DNA from: Chloroflexi bacterium AL-N1
Lineage (GTDB): Bacteria > Chloroflexota > Chloroflexia > Chloroflexales > Roseiflexaceae
Assembly: GCA_013122435.1 (NCBI GenBank)
Contig: WYDT01000004.1
Coordinates: forward strand, 1-64,000
Length of the DNA: 64,000 bases
Direction of reading: 5' to 3'
How positions within the stretch are numbered: the stretch's first letter is position 1; every line of letters starts with the position of its first letter. Positions 8,385 through 19,100 of this stretch are shown here, piece by piece. A program made the translations under genes and the position numbers. The notes beneath the pieces are model-generated. The model did not search any database, was not told where the DNA came from, and saw only the letters and a program-made list of their open reading frames with translations.

Positions 8385-9434
8385 ATGACTGAACCGATCC
8401 CTTTCGACGTTTCGTATGACTTCGATGAGCAGCTATGGGAGGTGCCACGTAACCCTTCCGCGATACAAAAAGCGCTGGACTGGCTCACGACACGACTCGC
8501 CGAAGCGGAGCTTGATGCGGTGCAACGCATACGCTACTACAGCCGGATCGGGGTCTATGCACGTATGCTTCACCAATACGAGACGGCGATAGACGCGCTC
8601 CAGACGGCTCTGAGTCAGGCAACCCAGCAGCAACACGAGCGACTGGTGCTGGTGAACCAGATCAGGCTGGCGCATGTGTACCAGTGGCAAGGTCGCTACG
8701 ATGAGAGCAACGCACTTTTTGATCAGATCATCCAGACATGCGAGACCAATCCCAGAGTGGCGGATTACCTCGATTTTGCGTATCAGCATGCAGGCAAGAA
8801 TGCCTTCGATCAGGCAGAATATGCCACAGCAACACGCTATTTCGAGCAGGCGTTGGCGTTGCGGAAAGCACAAGGCAACGCCGAACTGGTCGAGTCGACT
8901 GAACTAGCCCTTTCTCTTACCCAACAACGAATGCAAAAAGGAACAACTATGACTCACTCAGAAGTCCAGATTCGCCAGGCGAACGATACCGATCTGACTG
9001 CAATCGTCGAACTCAACTACGGTCTCTTTCAGGAAGACGCCGGTCAGCGTGACCCATCCATGAATACAGAATGGCCCAGACAACACGGCATGGAGTATTT
9101 TCGCGACATGCTCACCGGAACGAAGAGCATTTGTTTTGTCGCGATCACTGATGCAGAAACCGTGGGGTATCTCGTCGGGTATGTGCGAGAGCCAAATGAT
9201 TTACACCTCACCAAAAGCGCTGAGTTGGAAAGCATGTTTGTCCTGCCGATGTGTCGTAGTCAGCAGGTGGGCCGCCAACTGGTCCAGACCTTTCTGGCGT
9301 GGGCACGCGAATGCGGTGCACAATCTATCTCAGTCAGTGCCTATGCTGCCAACGAACGTGCGGTTGCCTTCTACCAAAGCCATGGGTTTAAGCCCAAAAA
9401 CCTGATACTTGAAACCGACATCGAGATGCCGTAG
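8385..9434 (+). CDS. TPR-GNAT fusion acetyltransferase
   Basis: A 349-residue two-part protein. Residues about 40-175 are tetratricopeptide-like helices (repeated patterns such as YETAIDALQTAL, RYDESNALFDQI and EYATATRYFEQALALRKA). Residues about 188-349 form a GNAT domain with the acetyl-CoA loop in RSQQVGRQLVQTFL and the C-terminal AVAFYQSHGFKP. An in-frame ATG at 8949 is preceded by AAAAAGGAACAACT, a plausible internal ribosome binding site, so the GNAT domain might also be made alone. The substrate is not predictable. It is last of a three-gene same-strand run. Confidence 0.75.
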   Translation: MTEPIPFDVSYDFDEQLWEVPRNPSAIQKALDWLTTRLAEAELDAVQRIRYYSRIGVYARMLHQYETAIDALQTALSQATQQQHERLVLVNQIRLAHVYQWQGRYDESNALFDQIIQTCETNPRVADYLDFAYQHAGKNAFDQAEYATATRYFEQALALRKAQGNAELVESTELALSLTQQRMQKGTTMTHSEVQIRQANDTDLTAIVELNYGLFQEDAGQRDPSMNTEWPRQHGMEYFRDMLTGTKSICFVAITDAETVGYLVGYVREPNDLHLTKSAELESMFVLPMCRSQQVGRQLVQTFLAWARECGAQSISVSAYAANERAVAFYQSHGFKPKNLILETDIEMP

Positions 9435-9630
9435 TCGTAATATAGCGGCACAGGTCAACAAGCGTAATCTGCTTTATCTTTTGTCATATCCTTCTCAGAT
9501 CAACCGGACGACCGATGTATAATAGAAAGATTACATCTCTTGGCTGGAGATGAAGCTCGTCTATAGTGAGAGAAGCTATCGGTTGGGAGATCAACAATGT
9601 CGTTGATTGAGCAAGAACAGGAACATAACG

Positions 9631-10866
9631 ATGATTGCAACCAAAGAACTGACATCCAGCAATATCAAAACACCGATCAATATCAGCAGCAAGGACTTTA
9701 CCTACAATAAATATGCCTATTACAAATGGCTGCGTGAGGAAGCGCCTGTCTGTAAAGGGAAATTCGCCGTCGTCAACCTTTATCTACTCTCGCGCTACCA
9801 CGACTGCGTAAACATGCTGAAGGACTCGCGCTTTGTGCGGAATCGCACCACCGCGACTGGTGGCAGCAGAATGCCTTTCCCTGTACCGAAATCAGTTACA
9901 CTTTTGTCGCAAAGCATGATCGTCGAAGACGAACCAGCCCATCGTCGTCTGCGTAATCTCGTGCATAAAGCCTTTACACCACGGGCGCTTACTCAGCTCG
10001 AAGACCGCATCGAACACCTGACTCACGAACTGCTCGATCAGGCAGAACAGCAGGGCAAGGTTGATATTAAGGAAGCCTATGCGCTCCCCATCCCTGTCAC
10101 CGTAATCAGCGAGATGGTCGGTGTGCGCGACACGGATATGGAGAAGTTCCGCACCAGCATGCGGGTATTAACCACTGGGCTCTCCGGTTGGTCGCTCTTC
10201 CGCACGCTCTTCTGGGATATGCGGAGTTCGAGTGCCTTCATTCGTGAACTGATCGCCTACAAACGGGCCAACCCACAGGACGACATCCTGACTGCGCTCA
10301 TCCAGGCCGAGGAAGAGGGCGATAAGTTGAGCGAAGATGAACTGGTGAGCATGGTCTTTCTCCTGATCATTGCAGGCTATGAAACAACCGTTCACCTCAT
10401 TACCAACAGCGTGGTAACGCTGCTACAACATCCTGATCAACTCGCACGGCTGCGCGAGCGACCAGAACTGCTGGATTCGGCGATTGAAGAGATTATGCGC
10501 TACAACGGCCCGGTCCACGGCACCAAACTCGGTTATGCGGTCGAAGACGTGACACTCCACGGTGTCACGATACCCAAAGGTGCTGCGGTTATGCCACTGC
10601 TCGGGGCGGCCAACCATGACCCGGCGGTGTTCGAGAACCCCGAAGTGTTCGACATCGCCCGTACGCCGAACAGGCATCTGGGCTTTGGGCAGGGCATCCA
10701 CTACTGTCTTGGCGCACCGCTGGCACGGCTGGAAACCCGCATTGCGTTGAAAAATCTGCTGGAGCGTAGCCCTAACTTACAGTTGACAGTAGCGCCAGAG
10801 CACCTGCAACTTCAGAATATTCCTGGTTGGCATCGCTACGAACGTGTGTCGGTGATGCTGCGGTAA
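9631..10866 (+). CDS. Cytochrome P450 (CYP107-like class)
   Basis: A bacterial cytosolic P450 of about 411 residues. Visible landmarks are DEPAHRRLRNLVHKAFTPRA (C-helix region), the I-helix oxygen-binding AGYETT, EEIMRY (K-helix ExxR, with loss of strict spacing not excluded) and the heme-ligand loop FGQGIHYCLGAPLARLE near residue 355. It would oxidise a small molecule using separate ferredoxin and reductase partners, none of which is nearby. I chose ATG 9631 because AGGAAC sits just upstream; an in-frame TTG at 9607 is possible. It is followed at 60 nt by a methyltransferase, which suggests a small biosynthetic or modification unit. Confidence 0.9.
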   Translation: MIATKELTSSNIKTPINISSKDFTYNKYAYYKWLREEAPVCKGKFAVVNLYLLSRYHDCVNMLKDSRFVRNRTTATGGSRMPFPVPKSVTLLSQSMIVEDEPAHRRLRNLVHKAFTPRALTQLEDRIEHLTHELLDQAEQQGKVDIKEAYALPIPVTVISEMVGVRDTDMEKFRTSMRVLTTGLSGWSLFRTLFWDMRSSSAFIRELIAYKRANPQDDILTALIQAEEEGDKLSEDELVSMVFLLIIAGYETTVHLITNSVVTLLQHPDQLARLRERPELLDSAIEEIMRYNGPVHGTKLGYAVEDVTLHGVTIPKGAAVMPLLGAANHDPAVFENPEVFDIARTPNRHLGFGQGIHYCLGAPLARLETRIALKNLLERSPNLQLTVAPEHLQLQNIPGWHRYERVSVMLR

Positions 10867-10926
10867 AACACAGGTTATGTCGAGCCGCAAGTCATGACTG
10901 TTTTCGCATAAGAACAAGGTGTATAT

Positions 10927-11799
10927 ATGACACAGCAAGCAGCCAAAACAGGCGTAGGACCGACGGTTCTGGTCGCCATCGAACAACATTTTCCAGAAGG
11001 TGTCCGCATCATCCAGGATAGTATGGCATACCAGATCCTGCCCCCTGGCGTAAAGGCTTATGTCTGGGCAACTCGCTTTCCTGTGGTACGAGACTGGATG
11101 GTCAAGAGTGCCGAGAAGAATGTCCCTGGTATCTGGAGTGGCATGATGTGTCGCAAGCGTTATATCGATGACAGAGTAACTGAGGCTGTAGGCAATCACG
11201 TTCAAGCGATAGTAAACCTGGGAGCAGGCTTCGATACACGCGCATTTCGACTGCCAGCACTGGACAGTGTCCCAATCTGGGAGGTCGATCAACCGGAGAA
11301 TATTGCTGCCAAGGCAGCAGGGCTACGCAAAATCTTTGGAGCGATCCCAGCCCACACGATCTTGGTCCCCATAGATTTTGATCATCAGGAACTGGGAGCA
11401 GTACTGGCAGCACACGGCTATGTACCCAACGCAAAAACCTTTTTCATCTGGGAAGCGGTCACCCAATACCTGACCGAAGCGGGGATACAGGCGACCTTTG
11501 ATTTTCTCGCCAGTGCACCAGTGGGCAGCCGTTTAGCATTTACCTATGTTCGTAAGGATTTTATCGATGGAAAAGCCTTCTATGGTCAAGACTATATTTA
11601 CCAACAAATGCGTGTAAAAGACAAGATCTGGCTCTTCGGGTTAGATCCCGAGGACATCGCTGACTTCCTCCATAAACGCGGCTGGCACTTGTTGGAGGAC
11701 ATTGGTTATGATGAGCTTACCAAACGTTATGTAAAACCGACCGGGCGAAAGCTTAACTCCATGGCTATCGAGCGGATGGTCTATGCGGAAAAGATATAA
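10927..11799 (+). CDS. Class I SAM-dependent methyltransferase, LCM/TIGR00027 type
   Basis: A 290-residue methyltransferase of the leucine-carboxyl-methyltransferase-like family. It shows the SAM-binding glycine motif VNLGAGFDTRAFRL (about 97-110), the acidic ribose-binding motif EVDQP, and FFIWEAVTQYLTE, typical of the family. Members methylate carboxyl or hydroxyl groups of diverse small molecules. It is placed 60 nt after the P450 and 29 nt before the PEP-utilising enzyme on the same strand, so the three are probably co-transcribed. A related methyltransferase is at 55.3 kb. Confidence 0.85.
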   Translation: MTQQAAKTGVGPTVLVAIEQHFPEGVRIIQDSMAYQILPPGVKAYVWATRFPVVRDWMVKSAEKNVPGIWSGMMCRKRYIDDRVTEAVGNHVQAIVNLGAGFDTRAFRLPALDSVPIWEVDQPENIAAKAAGLRKIFGAIPAHTILVPIDFDHQELGAVLAAHGYVPNAKTFFIWEAVTQYLTEAGIQATFDFLASAPVGSRLAFTYVRKDFIDGKAFYGQDYIYQQMRVKDKIWLFGLDPEDIADFLHKRGWHLLEDIGYDELTKRYVKPTGRKLNSMAIERMVYAEKI

Positions 11800-11828
11800 G
11801 CACCTATTGGTGATAGATTCGGAAAAAA

Positions 11829-14639
11829 ATGTTTGTTACCCTGTTTGCTGATATCCACAAAGACCATATCGCTGAGGCAGGCGGTAAAGGTGCAAACCTG
11901 GGAGAACTCTCCCGTAGCGGGCTACCTGTGCCACCAGGATTTGTGGTCACAACGGCTGGTTACCACCGCTTTGTTAAGGTGAACGCGCTCCAAGAGTGGA
12001 TCATCACCCTGGCTGCCCAAACGCAGATCGGTGATCCCCAAACCTACGAAACCGTTTCAAAGCAGATACAAGATCTTTTCACGACCGGTGCAATGCCAAA
12101 TGAACTGGAAGAGGCGATTCGGGTCGCCTACACTGAATTGGCCCCTGCCGACGCAGAAGACCATCAGTTTGCCATAGCCGTACGTTCCTCGGCTACTGCG
12201 GAAGACCTCCCCCATGCCAGTGTCGCCGGACAACACGAAACCTTCCTCAATGTGTATGGCGCAGACGCATTACTTGGTGCCATCAAGGAATGTTGGGCGA
12301 GCCTCTGGACCGCCCGCGCCATGGCTTACCGCCAGCAGATAGGTATTGATCATGCAACGGTTGGCATGGCCGTAGTTGTGCAGACAATGATATCCGCCGA
12401 TGTTTCTGGCATCCTGTTTACTGCCAACCCAACCACCGGTGAGCGTGACGAGATGGTAGTCAATGCCAGCTTTGGCCTTGGTGAGGCTATCGTTTCTGGT
12501 GCGGTAACACCGGACACCTATGTGCTGGATCGAGACAGCATGACTGTGAAGGAAACCACACCTGGTACCAAAGAGATAATGATCGTCGCTGCCGATGGTC
12601 AACGCACCACAACCCAAAATGTCCCAACACCACAACGCAACACACTGGCACTCTCTGATGACCTGCTCAGGGAGTTAGCTACGCTAGGCGAACAGGCAGA
12701 GCAACTCTTCAACAGTATTCCACAGGACATCGAATGGGCCGTGGCAGATGGGCAGTGTTGGCTTCTGCAGTCACGCCCTATCACCAACTTGCCACCCGCC
12801 CCGCTACGTGATGTGCATTGGGAGCCACCCATACCGGGGACCATCTGGATGCGGCGTCAAGTGGTCGAGCATATGCCCGAACCGCTCTCGCCACTGTTCG
12901 AGGAACTGTATGTACAGGAAGGGTTGGAACAGTCTATCAACACGTTGATGGCTTTCATGGGGGGCTTGAGCAATACCCACGAACTCCTCCAGGAATTCAT
13001 GCAGGAGGCAATGCCAGGGTCCTTCGCTACCACGGTGAACGGGTACGCCTATAGTATGGCTGGCTTCAACTTCACATGGAAGGGTATTGTGCAAGTCTTA
13101 CAGATATATGTAAAGCTCCTACCGACAATGCTTCGTGAAGGGTTGCCATACTGGCGTGAGCAGTCACTACCAACCTATCTGGCAACGATCAAGCTTTGGA
13201 AAGAACTTGATCACGTGAATGCTGCTGACGAAGAACTGGTGCGCGGTATCCGTGAATTAGCTTACGCGGATGCAACCTATTGGTTCGCTTCGGCGATACC
13301 ACTGGGCTTGGCACGCGTAAGCGACGGTTTGCTGAATGGCTTTCTAACATCTGTCACCAAACATAGCACGTTGAACGGATCACACCTGACCAGTGGGCCT
13401 TTCCTGCGTGGCTTCCCCTCCAAAGCGTTTGAAGCCCAGGCACAATTGGAAGCGACTGCTGATCGCATTGGTGCCTCGGCATCGTTACACAAACTGGTCA
13501 GTACCACACCAGCAGCACACTTGCTCAATGCGCTATCGCAGCATCCCAACGGGCAAGCGATCTTAGACGATCTCCACCAGTACCTTGACCAGTTTGGCCA
13601 CCAAATCTACAACCTTGATTTTGCCGCGCCAACCCAGGCAGATGAACCACTGCCGGTGCTATTGAGCCTGAAAGCAGCAGTGGAGCACCCGGAGCACGAT
13701 GCATATGTGCATCAACAAAAGTTAGTACGTGAGCGCGAGGCGCTGGTGCAACGTACCACACAGGCGCTCAACCCACTCCAGCGACGACTGTTCAAGATGC
13801 TCTTGAGTGGGGCCCAACACTACACCCCCTCCCGCGAGGAAGCCCTTTTCTATGTAGGTGCCGCGTGGCCCACGCTACGGCGGCTGGTACTCGAACTGGG
13901 ACAGCGGCTCATCACAGTTGGGACACTCAAAAGCCCCGATGATGTATTCTATCTCAAAAGCACAGAGTTGTTATCCGCCAGCGCTGCTCGTTCGGACGGT
14001 CAGGCACTCTCAGAACTGGCCCAGTTGGCACAGGAACGACGTGAACTACGCGAAGCACGCAAACGCTTAGACCCACCAGTCGCTGTCCCACTGGGCGCTC
14101 ATCTCCAGTTGGGGCCATTCAAGCTTTCGTTGTTCGAGCCCCAGACGAATGGTGCAAGCGAAGGACCAACGTTAGATGGTTTTGCCGTCAGTCCAGGACA
14201 AGTTACCGCTCTGGCAAGCGTCATCCATTCGCCAGCCGACTTCGATCAGATGGTTCCAGACACGATTCTGGTGTGTCGAACCACCACACCAGCCTGGACA
14301 CCCCTCTTCTCGCAGGCCAAGGGATTAGTCACCGACATCGGTGGTGTATTGGCCCATGGCTCCATCGTGGCCCGCGAGTACGGCATCCCAGCAGTCATGG
14401 GTACAGGCGTAGCGACCCAGCGCATTAGCAGTGGCCAGCGTATTCAGGTCGATGGAAACACTGGCACGGTGATACTGTTAGATGAAGTCACCGCCGAAGA
14501 ACAGATGCAGCCAGCAGAGAAAATACCACCTACGCGAAACACTATGCAACGAAAGGTGCTACTGACTCTGGCCATTGGTATGGTGATAGGTTTGTTGATC
14601 TGGTGGAAGAGGCGCAAACAACAAGCGGGAGTTGATTAA
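11829..14639 (+). CDS. PEP-utilising / rifampicin-phosphotransferase-like enzyme with C-terminal membrane anchor
   Basis: A 936-residue protein with the PEP-synthase / rifampicin phosphotransferase architecture. The N-terminal ATP-grasp domain includes GGKGANLGEL and AVRSSATAEDLPHASVAGQ. A long central domain follows, then the C-terminal swivelling domain with catalytic His in GGVLAHGSIVAREYGIPAV (about residue 845). Such enzymes use ATP to phosphorylate a small molecule through a phospho-His. The PEP-binding TIM barrel of true PEP synthase is absent, as in Rph. After the His domain comes an acidic linker and one predicted membrane helix (about 910-930) followed by KRRK, an unusual tail for this family. 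The substrate is unknown. Confidence 0.8.
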   Translation: MFVTLFADIHKDHIAEAGGKGANLGELSRSGLPVPPGFVVTTAGYHRFVKVNALQEWIITLAAQTQIGDPQTYETVSKQIQDLFTTGAMPNELEEAIRVAYTELAPADAEDHQFAIAVRSSATAEDLPHASVAGQHETFLNVYGADALLGAIKECWASLWTARAMAYRQQIGIDHATVGMAVVVQTMISADVSGILFTANPTTGERDEMVVNASFGLGEAIVSGAVTPDTYVLDRDSMTVKETTPGTKEIMIVAADGQRTTTQNVPTPQRNTLALSDDLLRELATLGEQAEQLFNSIPQDIEWAVADGQCWLLQSRPITNLPPAPLRDVHWEPPIPGTIWMRRQVVEHMPEPLSPLFEELYVQEGLEQSINTLMAFMGGLSNTHELLQEFMQEAMPGSFATTVNGYAYSMAGFNFTWKGIVQVLQIYVKLLPTMLREGLPYWREQSLPTYLATIKLWKELDHVNAADEELVRGIRELAYADATYWFASAIPLGLARVSDGLLNGFLTSVTKHSTLNGSHLTSGPFLRGFPSKAFEAQAQLEATADRIGASASLHKLVSTTPAAHLLNALSQHPNGQAILDDLHQYLDQFGHQIYNLDFAAPTQADEPLPVLLSLKAAVEHPEHDAYVHQQKLVREREALVQRTTQALNPLQRRLFKMLLSGAQHYTPSREEALFYVGAAWPTLRRLVLELGQRLITVGTLKSPDDVFYLKSTELLSASAARSDGQALSELAQLAQERRELREARKRLDPPVAVPLGAHLQLGPFKLSLFEPQTNGASEGPTLDGFAVSPGQVTALASVIHSPADFDQMVPDTILVCRTTTPAWTPLFSQAKGLVTDIGGVLAHGSIVAREYGIPAVMGTGVATQRISSGQRIQVDGNTGTVILLDEVTAEEQMQPAEKIPPTRNTMQRKVLLTLAIGMVIGLLIWWKRRKQQAGVD

Positions 14640-14650
14640 CTTCAGCATCT

Positions 14651-15901
14651 TTATAACAACCGACGCACCATGTTTACAGCTTCGCCAACACCATCTTCAG
14701 CTCTGATAGCCCGCCCGACAATGGCGGCGGCTTGACACATTTGTTGATCCGTGACAGCAGTATGAATGGCCTGGGCCAGCTTATCAGCAGTCAGTTGTTT
14801 GCGAGGAATCGGCTGCGGACCTACACCTAATAGCTCAATGCGTTCACCCCAGAACGGTTGATCCACAATGAAAGGTACGATAATCGATGGCACTCCTGCC
14901 CGGAGACCCTCTGCCGTCGTGCCTGCACCACCATGATGCACCACCGCTGCCATACGCGGAAACAACCAGCTATGTGGTGCAGATTCCAGTACCAAAACGT
15001 TGCTGGGAATATCAAGTGTTTGCATGCCACCCCAACCCGTAAGCAACACCCCACGTTGACCACTTCTGGCAAGCGCCTCCAGAATCAGTTTTGCCGTTTG
15101 CTCAGGTTCACGCCCAATCATACTCCCAAAACCAATATAGACCGGAGGATCACCTACATCAAGAAATGCCGCAAGGCTCGGTGGTGGCTGCCATGCAGGT
15201 ATGTCCATAAACCAGTATCCCGTAATGTATGCGTGGTCGGGCCAGTCTGCTGGATGAGGTACAGTGATCGAACTATAGGCCCCGAGCAACGGATTGTCAG
15301 ACAGAATGTTCTGGAAACTTGAAGCAGTATAAGGAGATAAGCCCAGTTTTTTCCGAAAACGATTCACGAATGGGCGATACCAGAGCCAGATAAAGCTCAA
15401 CATACATACCCCGGAGAAGTAATTATGCCAGCTACCTGGACCTGTACGCAGCGGCCATCCCGGTGCGGGAAAGGAGCGCGTCGGTAGCAGCGGCGTTGGC
15501 TCGGCATTGATCAACGGAATACCACGTTTTTGAGCAATGGTGTCACCAAATAACGCAAGCACACCAATACAAATAATCGCATCTGCATCCTCACACGCTG
15601 CATAGGCATCATCTGCAATTTGCATCGCAATAGGATCCAGCATTTTGTGCATGGCACGCACCGTTTTAATGGGATTCGCACCAGCATTTTCCATAAAAGC
15701 ACGCCCGGTCTCGCTGGACATGACCTGTTGTATGTCGCCTCGTAATGGGAAGAATTCAAGATCTTGTTGCTGAATAAAAGAAGCAAAGTTGATCGGTGCA
15801 GCTAATCGGACAGTATATCCGGCTTGTTGCAAAGCACATCCTAAAACGACAAATGGTTGTATATCGCCTCTTGATCCAGCCGTGATAATGGTGATACGCA
15901 T
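14651..15901 (-). CDS. UGT/MGT-type glycosyltransferase (GT1/GT28 family)
   Basis: A 416-residue GT-B glycosyltransferase. The N-terminus MRITIITAGSRGDIQPFVVLG is typical of sterol/antibiotic glucosyltransferases, and the nucleotide-sugar site is visible as PRMAAVVHHGGAGTTAEGLRAGVPSI followed by DQPFWGERI. It would transfer a sugar to a lipid, polyketide or other small hydrophobic acceptor. AGGATG lies upstream of the ATG. Its stop is 11 nt from that of the convergent PEP-utilising enzyme, so it is not in the same transcript but could act on the same compound. Confidence 0.88.
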   Translation of the reverse strand: MRITIITAGSRGDIQPFVVLGCALQQAGYTVRLAAPINFASFIQQQDLEFFPLRGDIQQVMSSETGRAFMENAGANPIKTVRAMHKMLDPIAMQIADDAYAACEDADAIICIGVLALFGDTIAQKRGIPLINAEPTPLLPTRSFPAPGWPLRTGPGSWHNYFSGVCMLSFIWLWYRPFVNRFRKKLGLSPYTASSFQNILSDNPLLGAYSSITVPHPADWPDHAYITGYWFMDIPAWQPPPSLAAFLDVGDPPVYIGFGSMIGREPEQTAKLILEALARSGQRGVLLTGWGGMQTLDIPSNVLVLESAPHSWLFPRMAAVVHHGGAGTTAEGLRAGVPSIIVPFIVDQPFWGERIELLGVGPQPIPRKQLTADKLAQAIHTAVTDQQMCQAAAIVGRAIRAEDGVGEAVNMVRRLL

Positions 15902-16183
15902 GAGAACATCCTATACTCTTGAGTTTTCCATCACAGAAAAATAAGGACCGTATGATGACAGGGCATGTTTGAGAATCTAGACGGAACAGGTTTACTGAAG
16001 CATAATTATCGCTCATCCGACTCCCCTTCCACATCAACACTCATAATAGCAATGAACAATTATTAAAGAGCACACTGATTGTTGTCATCCATATGTGAAG
16101 TAACTTCAGTACTATTACTTTGTAACACCAATAATCCAAACCCCACCAAGATATAGACCGATATGTGTGGAAGAGGGGCCGGT
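15902..16183. other. Divergent intergenic region
   Basis: About 280 bp between the glycosyltransferase (minus) and the secreted dehydrogenase (plus). It is AT-rich in the middle and must contain both promoters. I see no clear operator or RNA element. Confidence 0.4.
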
Positions 16184-19100
16184 ATGAACGACGTTTTTGC
16201 TAGATTACAGCATCTATATATGAGCATGTGGAAAAAAATCATGCTCCTCTGTGCACTTATCTCAACCATTGCAATCAGTTTTGTGCCATCAAATGCACCC
16301 ACAATATTAGCAACAACAGCACCAAGTGGCTTCCAGGACACGGTGGTGCTAAGTGGGTTGAGTCTCCCGACTGCTGTGCGTTTTGCACCGGACGGCCGCA
16401 TTTTTGTCGCGCAAAAGGGCGGGCGCATCATTGTCTACGATGATTTCTCCGATACAGCACCAACGATCCTGGCCGATCTGCGTACTAATGTCTACAACTT
16501 TTGGGACCGTGGATTGTTGAGCATGGCATTACATCCAGATTTCCCCACCAATCCATATCTCTATATTCTTTACACCCATGATGCTGTCATCGGTGGCACT
16601 GCACCACTCTGGGGCCAACTCGGTACGACATACGACAGTTGCCCTGATCCGCCAGGGAACACCACCAACGGCTGTATTGTCAGCGGTCGCCTCTCACGCC
16701 TCCAGATCGCAGGAGATGTGATGACCGGAACAGAGCAAGTGCTCATCGAGGACTGGTGTCAACAATATCCCAGTCATTCGATCGGTAGTCTCGCGTTTGG
16801 CCCAGATGGTGCTCTCTATGCCAGCAGTGGTGATGGCGCCAGCGGCCATTTTGTCGATTATGGTCAGAATGGTGTCCCGATTAATCCTTGTGGCGATCCA
16901 CCAGTAGCGGCAGGCGTTTTACAAACCGCACCCACGTCGGAAGGCGGCGCGTTACGCAGCCAGAGTCCACGGCGCCTTGCTGGGCAGCCAGTCGTGCTCA
17001 ACGGCACCGTAATCCGGGTTGATCCCGACACGGGCGCAGGTCTGCCGGGTAATCCCTTCTACAGCAGCACCGATGCCAACGAACGCCGCATCATTAGCTA
17101 TGGGCTGCGAAACCCTTTCCGTATGACCGTACGACCTGGTACCAACGAACTCTGGCTGGGCGATGTGGGATGGAGTGAGTGGGAAGAGATCAATCGTATT
17201 AGCAACCCGGCTGCCGCTACCAATTTTGGCTGGCCCTGCTATGAAGGCAATGGTGTGCAGCCAGGTTACGACAATTTCAACTTTGGTAGCTGTGAAACAC
17301 TCTATGGTGAAGCTAACGCGGTCATTCAGCCGATGTACACCTATCGTCACTCTGAGCGAATCATCGACGGTGGTCCATGCCCACGCTGGAGTTCTGCAAC
17401 CACTGGGCTAGCCTTCTACACCAATGGTGATTACCCTGCGAAATACAAAGATGCGCTCTTCTTCGCCGACTACTCACGCAAGTGTATCTGGGCTATGCTC
17501 AAAGGGGCTGATGGCAATCCTGACCCTGCCAACATCGAGCCATTTATTGTGAACGCTGCAACACCGGTAGATCTCCAGATCGGGCCAGGTGGCGATCTCT
17601 TTTACGTTGATCATATTGGTGGCACCATCCATCGTGTCCGCTACTACGCAGGCAATCAACCACCAACCGCCGATATTCAGGCCACGCCCACCAACGGCTC
17701 AGCCCCGCTTGAAGTCCAGTTCAGTGCCGTAGGTTCGCGTGACTCCGATACAAATGATACGCTCACTTATGCCTGGGATCTCGATGATGATGGCGATTAT
17801 GACGACTCACATGATGTTGCGCCAACATACATCTATGCGCCGGGCAATCATACGGTTAGCCTGCGTGTGACTGACCGCTATGGTGCAACAGACACAGCCT
17901 CACAACTCATCTCGTCGAACAACACCCCACCATCGGTCACCATCGATACGCCGCTGGTTGGGGCGCTCTGGGAAGTCGATGATCTCATCACCTTCACCGG
18001 ACATGCCACAGACCAGCAAGACGGCAATCTTCCGGCCTCGGCGCTCACCTGGTCAATCCTGCTGCATCACTGCTACGCACCAGATAATTGCCATGTGCAT
18101 GTCATTCAAGAACTTGATGGAGTCAGCAGTGGCACATTCAATGCGCCCAATCACGAGTATCCCTCCTATCTTGAGTTTGTGTTGACCGCACGCGACTCTG
18201 CTGGTCTGGAAAGCGCTACTCAGATTCAGTTACAGCCAAAAGTAACCACATATTCATTTGAAACAGCGCCAGCCGGACTCGAACTTATCTACGGAGAAGG
18301 GCATACTGGTATTACGAATTTCACAGAGGAGATGGTGGTCAATGCAGCACAGAATGTCATCGCCCCACTCGTACAACAACATCTCAGCTTTGATATGTGG
18401 CAGGATGGCTCCACAGAAAGCGCTCGCACTATACGCGTTGAGTCGACACCACAAACGCTCAAAGCGCTCTATAAGAATAAACCACCTGTAGCCATTGCAA
18501 CCGCGACCATCACCGATGATGTAGGGCAAACCGTTGCCTTCAGCAGCACTCTCTCCACTGACCCTGAGGGTGATGCAATGGGCTATGCCTGGGATTTTGG
18601 TGATGGCAACACATCAGACGAGGCTAACCCTGTTCACATGTACACTCAACCGGGGGCGTATGAAGTACAGCTTACCGTGACTGACTACTGGAATGTCCAG
18701 GATACTGATACTATTACGATCAAAACCGCTAGCCCTCCCGTACCAGAGGCACAGGTCACAACGCCAGATGGGGCCTTCGGTGTGGGTGAGCAACTCACCT
18801 TCAGTGGCAGTGCCACCGATCTCAACGACGGCGTCGTACCTGCCGATAAGCTCCACTGGCAACTCATCCGACATTACGATGGCACGACCGAGGTGCTTCA
18901 CACGAGCGCTGGTGTTGCAAACGGGACATTTCCTGCACTTCTCGATGTTGACTATGACCGCATCGAGGTCCGGCTGACCGCAGTTAATAGTGCCGGGAAG
19001 AGTGCGAGCATTAGTGTGTTCCTGGAACCAAGAGAAGTGACTTTACAACTTGAAAGCAGTCCTGCGGGAATGCCGATTCGTTTTGACGACATCGAGCAGC

